Assembly: GCA_903813345.2 (NCBI GenBank)
Contig: CAIIXF020000002.1
Span: 4,194,001 to 4,258,000 of the forward strand
Source: Owenia fusiformis
Taxonomy: Eukaryota > Annelida > Polychaeta > Sabellida > Oweniidae
Length of the DNA: 64,000 bases
Direction: 5' to 3'
Shown here: positions 10,801 through 22,800 of the stretch, piece by piece
Layout of the letters: every line of letters starts with the position of its first letter
Position numbering within the stretch: position 1 is the stretch's first letter
Position numbers and translations under genes: made by a program
Notes under the pieces: model-generated
Seen by the model: only the letters and a program-made list of their open reading frames with translations
What the model was told of the DNA's origin: nothing
Databases searched by the model: none

Positions 10801-13800
10801 AAAGAAATCAATGTGACTTAACAGAACAGGTTCTGGGCCGATAATAAGGAAAACATAAACACAGATCGATTACCATGCCATCTTTATTTTAAAATTATTT
10901 CTATCGCCCTTAGCCTATGAAACAGAACTTGCTCATGGACATTTAAGTGAAGGAAACTGATTTTTAAATCACTAAGCATATTACCATATTCTCAATAATT
11001 AGCACCCGGAAATTCAAAAATCCCCAGGAATTTCATGTATGGAAAATTTTCTTTCCAAGAATGGCTGTAGTTTTAAGAATAATAAGAGTTGTTTGTAAAA
11101 ACAAATCAGTCTTAGCTGCAGTTGGCAACAATCAGACGAAGCTGAATATTTGTTGACCTGATTTTATTCAAAACCCAGAGACACTTTGCAGTTTATACAG
11201 AGCGCATTTTTGCATTATAATACTATATAAAATTTTATTTTAATTCTCTTAGGTATTGTTTCAATGACTGCAAAATAATGTCACCTTAAGACATGATAAG
11301 GGGGTTTAATTCAGAAGTCTAATTTCTATAAGTAACAGTTATCGAATGATAATATTTGCAAAATATGTATAAAAGAATAAAAATGATGACATCATAAATT
11401 GAACTGTACATGTATTGTTTATTGACAAATTGTAACATATGGCATGATTTTAAAGTAAGTTTGCACAGGTGATAATGATTTGAAAGTTGTAATAACAGCA
11501 CACCATATATAATAAAGATTTATAGATAATTGCAGTCAGGCCCATAGCCAGGATTTGCCAAGGGGGTTCACTTTTTGAAAAATTCCATGGGAAGTTCACT
11601 TGTGACAATTTTGGTCCAAAAATGGCCAAAATCACTTAAAAAGTGCTAAGAATGGTGAAAAACTGCATGATTTTGAAAGATTTTTTGGCCAGGGTGGGTT
11701 CACTCGAACACATCGAACCACCCCCCCCCCCCTGGCTGTGGGCTTGGCAGTAAGTACCAGAGTTTAGTTGTTTAAAACATTTAAAGCTAGATACCTGATC
11801 CAGAGAGTAATAAAGTAGTAGTAGTAGTATTTTTATTTATTTGTGTCTCACAGACTAAAACACTATAAATACGCACTATTAAGAAATAATATCTGAATTG
11901 ATTTAGGTATCTTTTGTGTTTTATCTATGACCAGTTCGATTGAAGTTTCTGGGTTTAGGTTTAGAAAATTAACTTGCATCTCATTTTGAATTAATAAGCA
12001 ACCAGTTTAGACAAACAGCATCAATCAGTAGGCTTAACATGGTGATTGCTTAATATAGGCTCATTCTTAAAAATTAAGTCAAGTAGCAAAGTTAGCCAAA
12101 ATTGCAATAGTAAGTTAAATTACAAATATGTCATAGATAAGTATAACCCATGTAATACATTAGGATATTCAATACGATCGATAGAATTGATGAATTATAA
12201 AACCATTGTATCAGTACATGGGTTTTCAATAGAATGCCCATGATCAGTACGAATTTGGCTAAAATAAATTCAAAACAAGCAGTGAATGTTTGAAATGCTC
12301 TTTTTAACAGTAGCAACAATAACAAGGTGGTAACATGACAATATACGGTAGAAGGTTCTGTAACTATATGTTACAGAAATGGAAAACTGAAGCCAATACC
12401 CTGTCTCAAAATGTATGGTAGTGACATAACAATACATTGATGAATTAAAAAGAGTATTAATCGGGTCTTGATTAATCCAGGAGGTATTCCCAGGATTTTT
12501 CCAAAGGGGTGTGTCCATCATTGGTTCCCACACTCAATCACTACACAGGGAGATATGCAGAGTACTAAAATAGTACTTATGGCATTTTAACGCTAACTGA
12601 GTACTCATTTCAGTAAATATTACCCTTAGGAAAAAAATTTAGGGCACTTCCCTTGAGTTAAGGAAAGTTTGGGGTTATTTTAAGATTAATTTATCCACAA
12701 ACCTTAACATTAAGGTTAATGTTAACCTTAACCCATTTTTTACCTGATATTCCCCTTAATTTTTAAAATTAAAACCATGAATAACCCATGATGTTGATTT
12801 TAGGGAATATTTAGGTCCAGTTTGGGTTTAGTATCTAGGTTTAGTTCAGGCTTAGTTTACCCTTAATTTCTAAAATGTACACTTAAGATATATTGAGGCT
12901 ACTGATTTGGAAACACATCAGCCACCAATGAAATAAATTAAATTTAAGAAACATTAAAGATATTTTGGATTTATCTATCAAGTGAATGGGAATTTGTTTC
13001 ATCAAGGAGAGGAAGTATAGTGTCACAATGGATTCTACTTTCTTTAGATAACATAAAGTGTGAAACCATGATTTTCATTGAGTGTCAACTAGTATAAATG
13101 CCTATATTGGCCATGTTAAGACATTTTACAAATCAGAACTCAGGCTAGTTGTCATTTTTATTGTTAGCCAAAAAGCAAAATATAATTAATTTGTACCGTA
13201 AAACAACAAGCTTAAATAACAAAAAAATGATGCATGATTCTCAAAAATATCAAGAGAATCACACTATCTTAAGGTAAACGGCTAGATTGGCCATGTTTAG
13301 GCGTCTTGCAAAACATAACTATCGGGTATTGCCATTTTTATTTTGATAAATTTCTTGTGAGCCTTAAAGCTAGATACTGGTCCCTCAAAACTGCCAAGTG
13401 AGTACAAATAATAATGTAATGGTATTAAGGGAATCCTAACAAGGGGTTCATGTAAAAAACATTACATTGCCTTATTTAAATGTCTTAAAAACAGAACTAC
13501 CATGTAATTGTCATTTTAGTTGTAATTTCTGTTTTCATTTCCATTTCCATTTTCAATTTTCATTTCCATAAGTAATATTAAATGATAAGTGAAGTTATGG
13601 TTGGCTTGTGTGAATCAATGGGAATTTTAGGGAAACTTAGGGAAATTATACATGCACTCAAGGGATAATTAAGGTGCACTTAAGGGCAAATTAAGGTGGA
13701 CTTAGGGGACAATTAAGGTTCAATTAATGTTTACCAAGGTTCATGTCAAGGGTAGATCATGATAAATTATTATCAGGAATTAGGGTCACATTGATTTCAG

Positions 13801-16800
13801 CCATATATTGAATACATATTTGAGACAAAGTCATCCAGCTTAAAATTAACAAAATGCACAATTGCCAATGAAACAAAATACTAGTAATTACTTTTTAAAG
13901 GAAAATGACTCAAAAAGCCATGCTTAGGGTCCACCAAATCATACCTATTAGTAGTTTGCAAAATGCCTTTGAGTCAAATATTATTGAGCTGTAATAATAG
14001 ACCTCGAGTCTTACTAATAAACCATACACATGCCTTCCAAAACAGCTCCAGGGAGGATTATAGCATGTTATATAATGGAAAAGGCTAGATTGGACATGTT
14101 GATAATCTTACATTTCATAAATATCAGGTAGTTGTCACTTTCATTTTCATTTCATGTTAGTCTAAAAGCCAAATATTATTCACTTGTTATATTAGACATC
14201 CAGCTCAACTTATACAAGAGACATGTGACCCTCAAAACAGCCCAAGAAAGAATCATAGTTGTCATTTCTATTTTCAATTTTGCTAACCTGAAAGCTAAAT
14301 ATTATTCACCTGTGATATTAGGCATCTAGCTTAATTAACAAACAAGATATATGGGCTTCAAAACAGCCCCAGAGAGAATCACACTATGTTTTTAAACCAA
14401 ATGACTAGATTGGCCATTTTTAAGGCCTCTTATAAAACAGAACTATCCCATTGTCATAATTTCTCTGATTATTTCTTGTCAGCCATGAAGCCAAATATAA
14501 TTCACTTGTAATATTAGATATCTAGGTTAAATAACAGAAGAGATACATGGCTCTCAAAACAGCTCCAGAGAGAATCAAACTATTTTGACAATGTCAATGT
14601 CTAAATTGACCATATTAAAATGTCTTAAAAAACAGAACTATCCGGTAATTGTCATATTTATTCTCATTTTTCTATAGCCTAAAAGCCAAATATAATTCAC
14701 TTGTTATATCAGGGATCTAGCTTTAATAAAAAAAGAGATTCCTGGCTCTCGTAATAGCTCCAGAGAGAATCAGAATATTTTATCAAGGGGCTTCGATTGG
14801 CAATGTTTAGAGGTCAAACAATTCATAATTTTTAAAAAGTTGTAATTTATGTATTCATTTCCATCATGCATACTAGTCAAATATTAACAACCTTAAATAT
14901 GAGAACCCCAGCGCATATATGGAATGAGAAATAGGTCCCTCAAATCAGCACAAGGGAGTACAAATCTAGTGTAATGTTACTTTAATGACTCCCTCAAAGC
15001 GGTTCAAATAAAAAACTTTAAATTGCTTGAAGCAAATGAAGCATTCAGTGAATTCTACCATATAAATAATATGAAATATAAAATACAACCATTATTTTTA
15101 GAATTATTTACTGATAAATCAATAGCTACATTATGAGTTTGGTTCAAGGGGTCTTTAAAGTTTAGGGTAATTTGAGGGTTACTTCAGGGTAAATCATTTA
15201 CCTTTTACATAGATGAAACTTTATCTATAGGGGCCTGAGTCTGAATAAATTTCAGAATTCAGTTTCAAAAAAGTGAAATCATGGTTGGCTGTAGTGAATT
15301 TAAGAATAATTAGCTAAAATAAACAAAATATATGATTTACCATGAGATAAGTATGATTATTTAATTAAGGAAAATGACCGAAAAAGCCATGCTAAGAGAT
15401 CCACCAAATCATACCTATTGGGTAGTTGTCCTTTTTCCATTTCTTTCTAGCAAGTAAGCCAAATACAATTCAGTTATAATATAAGACATCTAGCTTAACT
15501 GCCCTCAAAACAGCTCCTGGGAGATTGACATTATAATATCAAGGTAAATGGCTTGATTGGCCATGCTAAGATGTCTTTCAAAACAGAACTCTTGGGACGT
15601 TGTAATTTTCATTTTCATTTCTTGCTAGCACTAAAGCCAAATATAATTCAATTGTTATATTAGACAGACAGCTTAAATAACAAAAGAGATACACTGCCTT
15701 CAAAACGGCTCCTGAGAGATTCACCTTATAATATCAAGGTAAATGGCTTGATTGACCATGTTAAGATGTCTTACAAAACAGAGCTATCGGGTTGTGTCAT
15801 TTTTATTATTTTCATTTTCTGCTCACCTTAAGCTAAATATAAATCACTAATAATATTAGAAATCTAGGTTAGATGATGAAAGGGATACATGGCCCTCAAA
15901 ACAGTCCCAGAGAGAATCACAATATCTTTTCAAAGCAAATGGCTATAGATTGGCCATGTTAAGGCCTCTCATAAAACAGAACTATCAGATAGTCCTCATT
16001 TCTCTGATTATTTCTTGCCAGCCATGAAGCCAAATATAATTCACTTGTAATATTAGATATCAAGGTTAAATAACAGAAGAGATTCATGACCCTCAAAAAC
16101 AGCTCCAGTGAGAATCACACTATTTGTCGATGTGAATGGCTAGATTGGCCATTTTCTATAAGTAATATTAAATGATAGGTGAAGTTATGGTTGGCTTCTG
16201 TGAATCAATTGGAATTTTAGGGAAACTTAGGGAAATTATACATGCACTCAAGGGATTATTAAGGTGCACTTAAGGGAAAAATTAAGGTGGACTTAAGGGA
16301 CAATTAAGGTTCAATTAATGTTTACCAAGGTTCATGTCAAGGGTAGATCATGATAAATTATTATCAGAATTTAGGGTCACATTTTTTTCAGCCATATATT
16401 GAATTCATTTTTTAGACGAAGTCATCCAGCTTAAAATTAACAAAATGCATAATTGCCAATGAAATAAAATACTAGTTATTACTTTTTTAAGGAAAATGAT
16501 TCAAAAAGCCATGCTTAGAGTCCACCAAATCATACCTATTAATAGTTGGCAATGTGCCTTCTAGTCAAATATTATTGAGCTGTCTGAGGATTATAGCATG
16601 TTATATAATGTAAAAGGCTAGATTGGCCATGTTGATACATCTTACATATCATAAGTATCAGGTAGTTGTCACTTTTATTTTCATTTCATGTTAGTCTAAA
16701 AGCCAAATATTATTTGTTATATTAGACTTCCAGCTCAACTCCTATAAGAGTTTTGTAAGTTACACAAGTGGTCTTATACAATATATACTTATCCTTTGAC

Positions 16801-19800
16801 TGGTAGACTATAGTTCTTTAAGATAAATGATATTTATAGACAAAAAAAAGATGACATAAAGTAACCTAGAAAATAGTGTAACTGAGGTTAATTAAGGTAA
16901 AATAAGGTTGATTGGGGTTTATTTAGGTATATTAAGATCACACATATTTAGCCCTTAACTGACCCTTACAATTCCCCAACATCTAATTATGAGTAAAGTT
17001 AGGTTAATTTCCCTAATATTGAGGGTAATTTTGAATTAAGGTTGACATTAAGGTAAGTTAATGCTACATTCGGGTAAACCAAGGGTAATGCCCTTAACTT
17101 TTTTCCTAAGGGTAGTACTGAATGAGCACTTATGACATGAGTACTGATTAATTGCTTGCTTTAGTACTAAATGATTACTGATATGATCAGTGATAAAATA
17201 GCAGTAATTTTATTGATTTCTTAGCACTAAATGAGTACTCATAACATGAATTAGTACTAAATTAAACTCACTCATTTTCCAAGATTGCTAATTTTTTACT
17301 ACTTTGTCCTAATTTAGTAATCAGCATATCTCCCTGTGTACTTGGACAGCAGGTCTGAAGATTGATGAAGTAAGATGAAGTAAGATGAATGTGTCTACAT
17401 TTAAAAAACATCATCATAGGTCAGGGATCTCCCCAGCATTAAAGCAGGTGGGTGCAGCACCCACCTGAGATTTTGAAAACAGGCTTGGACCCACCTGAAA
17501 ATCCATTTGCACCCATTTGGAAATGAGGAAAATCATGAAAAATGGCATATTTTGACCATTTTCAGTGTGAATTGTGAAAATGAAAATTTTGCACTTGAGA
17601 AAAAATCCTTGGGAGATCACTCTAGGTCGAACTTGAAGCCTAGCTTCTCCATTTTATTCACCAGAGCACATAGTTCTTCATTCCTATGAGTCTCATTTTC
17701 CTCAGCACCGTCCCTAGAGAAAAGTAAAATTGGCTCAAAAAGGGATTACCGTCACACCCGACACACCCTCCCTGGGGAGACCCATGTAATGCACATATCA
17801 TTCTTCTTAATGCACATAGCATTCTCCTTATTGTAATGCACATAGCATTCTCCTTATTGTAATGCACATAGCATTCTCCTTATTGTAATGCACCTAGCAT
17901 TCTTCTTATTGTAATGCACATAGCATTCTCCTTATTGTAAATCACATAGCATTCTTCTTATTGTAATGCACATAGCTTTCTCCTTATTGTAATGTACATA
18001 GCATTCTCCTTATTGTAATGCACATAGCATTCTCCTTATTGTAATGCACATAGCATTCTCATTATTATAAAGCACATAGCATTCTCCTTATTGTAATGCA
18101 CATAGCATTCTCCTTATTGTAATGCACATAGCATTCTCCTTATTGTAATGCACATAGCATTCTCCTTATTGTAATGCACATAATATTCTCATTATTATAA
18201 AGCACATAGCATTCTCCTTATTGTAATGCACATAGCATTCTCCTTATTGTAATGCACATAGCATTCTCCTTATTGTAATGCACATAGCATTCTCCTTATT
18301 GTAATGCACATAGCTTTCTCCTTATTGTAATGTACATAGCATTCTCCTTATTGTAATGCACATAGCATTCTCCTTATTGTAATGCACATAGCATTCTCAT
18401 TATTATAAAGCACATAGCATTCTCCTTATTGTAATGCACATAGCATTCTCCTTATTGTAATGCACATAATATTCTCATTATTATAAAGCACATAGCATTC
18501 TCCTTATTGTAATGCACATAGCATTCTCCTTATTGTAATGCACATAGCATTCTCCTTATTGTAATGCACATAGCATTCTTATATTGTACTATTGTTTTTT
18601 TATTCCAGGAAACCAGAGATGATGGTTGAATGTCTTACACCAGATTTCCGTGGTGACCTAACTGGTGTGGAAACCATAGCAACCTCAGGTCTAGATGTTT
18701 ACGCACATAATGTAGAGACAGTGGAAGATCTCCAAAAGTAAGAGTTTATATGTAATAGAATTTTTGTGTAGAATTTAGACAAGATATCTCTCAGAAAATC
18801 TATACTCCATCAGACTGAATTGGTTATTGCAAGTTAAGACCACATTTCTTGTATTTCAATATGAAAAATTTATCTTATATGAAGGAATATACATGTAAGT
18901 GTATACTTTGTATGCTATTGTTTTGAAGAGCCATTGCCTCTCTCCTATGGGGAAGAATTGGTAAACCACAAAATGAATTTGAATTGGCTGGTGAGATAAA
19001 ATCTTAAAACGAACACGATGCGCATGTGTGAATTGCCACTCACTTTTCCACGAGCTGATACATAAGATGTCGTAAAGATGTCGTGTTATTTGATCAATTC
19101 ATTAAATACAATTTACATGGATATAAATATAAAAACATTTTTGAATCTCCTTTTTATTTAAAAAGGCCTTAACTTTTGAAAAAATGTGACCAAATTTTCT
19201 AAAGCAAAGCCAAAAAATTTTCCAGAAGAGGCATTTTCTCCATGCTACTGCAGGTATGGATTTTCCCAAGGATAAGGAAAAATACCCCCCCATCCTCAAA
19301 AAAGCTTGTACAGGCATAAGGGTTATGTTTATTCTTTGTAACTAACTGTATTTCTTTTAGATTTGTGCGAGACCCCAGGGCCAACTACAATCAATCTATG
19401 AGTGTCCTAAAGCATGTGAAGGAGGTCAATCCTGGCTTGATCAGCAAAACATCTATCATGTTAGGACTGGGGGAGTCAGATGACCAGGTTATGAAAGTAC
19501 TAGAAGGTGAGTTGATATTGTAAATGTGAAGCCCTGGATGGGCCATCTCTATACATCCCCCCCCCGGGTTTACCTTATTGTATAGTGCAGTGCAAGTACA
19601 TTATGGACTCTATTCTGGTCATTAGACCAAGTGGATAACTTTTCCTTTGTTATCCCATCGAACGAAGTTCGGAGGGATATAGGGAACGCCTCCGTCCGTC
19701 CGTCCGTCCGTCCGTCCGTACGTACGTACGTACGTCCGTCCGTCCGTCCGTCCGTCCGGGCAATAACTCAAATACCGTTCGCCGGATTTTGTTCATATTT

Positions 19801-22800
19801 TGTACACATATACCCTATGGGGGTAGAAGTTCTGCTCGAAAGCCGATTTTCAAAATGGCCGCTCATTTCAAAATGGCGGCCATTTTAGTGCTGAATTTAC
19901 AGTAATTTAGGTGCAATATGTAAAACTGTAATAGCAATATGTTTTAGATGTAAAAAAATTATATAGGACATTAATTAAGCTAGAATTGTAGATATTAAAG
20001 AAGCACATGGCAGCCATCTTGAAAAATGGCGGCCTTTACTCGTTATTTTACGATTTTAAACATTGCACACTGTCTAAAGACACTTCTGGTAGAAGGTGGC
20101 CATTTTAAAAAATGGCCACCATTTTGAAAAATGGCCGCCATTTTAACCTATTTTACTATAACTCGAAAAGTAGTGAAGCGATTTTGTTCATATTTGGTAT
20201 GTGAATACTATAAGGATGGCACACTGTCTAATGACACTTTTGGTAGAAGGCGGCCATTTTGAAAAATGGCCGCCATTTTAACGTATTTTACTATAACTCG
20301 AAAAGTAGTGGAGCGATTTTGTTCATATTTGGTATGTGAATACTATAAACATTGCACACTGTCTAAAGACACTTCTGGTAGAAGGTGGCCATTTTAAAAA
20401 ATGGCCACCATTTTGAAAAATGGCCGCCATTTTAACCTATTTTACTATAACTCGAAAAGTAGTGAAGCGATTTTGTTCATATTTGGTATGTGAATACTAT
20501 AAGGATGGCACACTGTCTAATGACACTTTTGGTAGAAGGCCGCCATTTTGAAAAATGGCCGCCATTTTAACGTATTTTACTATAACTCGAAAAGTAGTGG
20601 AGCGATTTTGTTCATATTTGGTATGTGAATACTAAAAGCATGACACACTATCCTATGACACTTTTAGTAGAAGGTGGCCATTTCAAAAAAATTTTGAAAA
20701 ATGGCCGCCATTTTAATGTATTTTATAATAATTCGAAAAGTAGTGAAGCGATTTTGTTCATATTTGGTATGTGAATACTGTAAGCATGGCACACTGTCTA
20801 ATGACACTTTTGGTAGAAGGCGGCCATTTAACGTATTTTACTATAACACGAAAAGTAGTGGAGCGATTTTGTTCATATTTGGTATGTGAATACTATAAGT
20901 ATGGCAAATGGATGACATTTTTGGTAGAAGGTGGCCATTTTGAAAAATGCCTGCCATTTTTGCTATATACTTTGTTTGTAAAAATGCCATCCATGGCTGT
21001 TCGATGGGATTTGCTACGCTTTGGCGTTGCCGTTGTTCTGGTTTGTCTTAAGGAATTAAACTGACTCAGGGATATTACAATAATTGAACCAGGCTGTTTA
21101 TTAAATTCATGTTGACAATACTTCCTCCATAGTTAAGCAATAAAATTAGATTTTTCATGTACTTTTACATTTAGATCTGAGGGAAATTGATGTAGACTGT
21201 CTAACATTGGGGCAATATATGCAGCCAACAAAGCGCCATCTACAGGTCAGTATAAGTTAACAAAAATGCAAAATGCAATCCTGTATTGAATGCTCCTATT
21301 TTCTTAAACTTTTCTGGACTAACCATTTAAGGTAACGCTAAAGTTAATCAAATGTACATAGTTATGAAAAATGCGTTTAAATGTGAAGTTTTCTTTGACA
21401 TATCTCTTTAGTCAGGAAATGCATTCATATATAAGGAAAACCGATACAAAATTTTGTGACTACCAAAAAAATATGGCTGCCATTTTTTGTACTTTTGATT
21501 AACTTTACCGTTACCTTAAAGTGTCTGGGAGGAATACTTGATGTATGAAAATATACTTACCAGTAAGTTTTAATTCTATGCCAAAAATATAATTAAGTGT
21601 TTGTGTACTTGTAGGTAAAGGAATATGTTACTCCTGAGAAGTTTGCCTACTGGGAGAGCATGGGAAAGAAACTCGGCTTTGCATATACTGCTAGTGGCCC
21701 TCTAGTCAGATCCTCTTATAAAGCAGGTATGAACCAATAATATCAAATTGACTGATCATATACTGATCATTCACTGCTAGTGGCCCCCTAGTCAGATCCT
21801 CTTATAAAGCAGGTATGGACCAATCATATCAAATTGACTGATCATATACTGATCATTCACTGCTAGTGGCCCTCTAGTCAGATCCTCTTATAAAGCAGGT
21901 ATGGACCAATAATATCAAATTGACTGATCATGTACTGATCATTCACTGCTAGTGGCCCTCTAGTCAGATCCCTTTATAAAGCAGGTATGGACCAATTATA
22001 TCAAATTGACTGATCATATACTGATCACTCACTGCTAGTGGCCCTCTAGTCAGATCCTCTTATAAAGCAGGTATGGACCAATTATATCAAATTGATGATC
22101 ATATACTGATCATTCACTGCTAGTGGCCCTCTAGTCAGATCCTCTTATAAAGCAGGTATGAACCAATAATATCAAATTGACTGATCATATACTGATCATT
22201 CACTGCTAGTGGCCCTCTAGTCAGATCCTCTTATAAAGCAGGTATGAACCAATAATATCAAATTGACTGATCATATACTGATACGAGTTGCTGTTTGATA
22301 AAGTTGATTATCGATTTAGAAACAAGTACAGATTGACCTGTGTATATTGAACATTTTTGCTGGGAAAAAATGAATGTGTTTAGGTGTTCACTAGAGAGGG
22401 TGATTTATACAGAGGTCAACACGTATGTGCATAGGAAGGGTGTCCATTAGAGACAGGTGTTCACTAGAGAGAGGTGTTCACTAAGACAGGTTTTGTGGTA
22501 CATATGCCATTACCTAGTTTTCGAACAATCTGTATTCATAAGCAAGTATTACCCACATTAAGAAATCACAATTTAAAGTAATTGCAATTTGATTTAACTC
22601 CAAGACAGTCTTTTTATTATTACTGTACACCCCCAATCCGCCCTGTAAAATCACACTACTGTACGGTTCATTTAGAGTATGGTACCGTACGCTACCGTTG
22701 GATAATGGTGTCATACTGTGTTCACGGTACTGGACGGTACCATTTTGGTCTATGGTACCATATTTCACGGTACCGTACAGTACCATTGCAAAAACTATTC

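Larger units (their letters stand above)
12544..17338. mobile_element. 4.8-kb non-autonomous TIR element flanked by TA
   Basis: Ends CACAGGGAGATATGC (12544) and GCATATCTCCCTGTG (to 17338), each flanked by TA, as expected of a Tc1/mariner-type 2-bp target duplication. Subterminal inverted matches (CCCTTAGGAAAAAA and TTTTTTCCTAAGGG) add support. The interior consists of diverged about 180-bp repeats carrying TAGATTGGCCATGTT and CAAAACAGCTCCAGAGAGA, TTAAGG-rich segments and one 320-bp direct duplication. No transposase ORF. Confidence 0.75.

Noticed and set aside
20701-21064. ORFs of 62-97 codons
   Set aside because: Produced by the tandem GGCCGCCATTTT array; frames repeat the same peptide.
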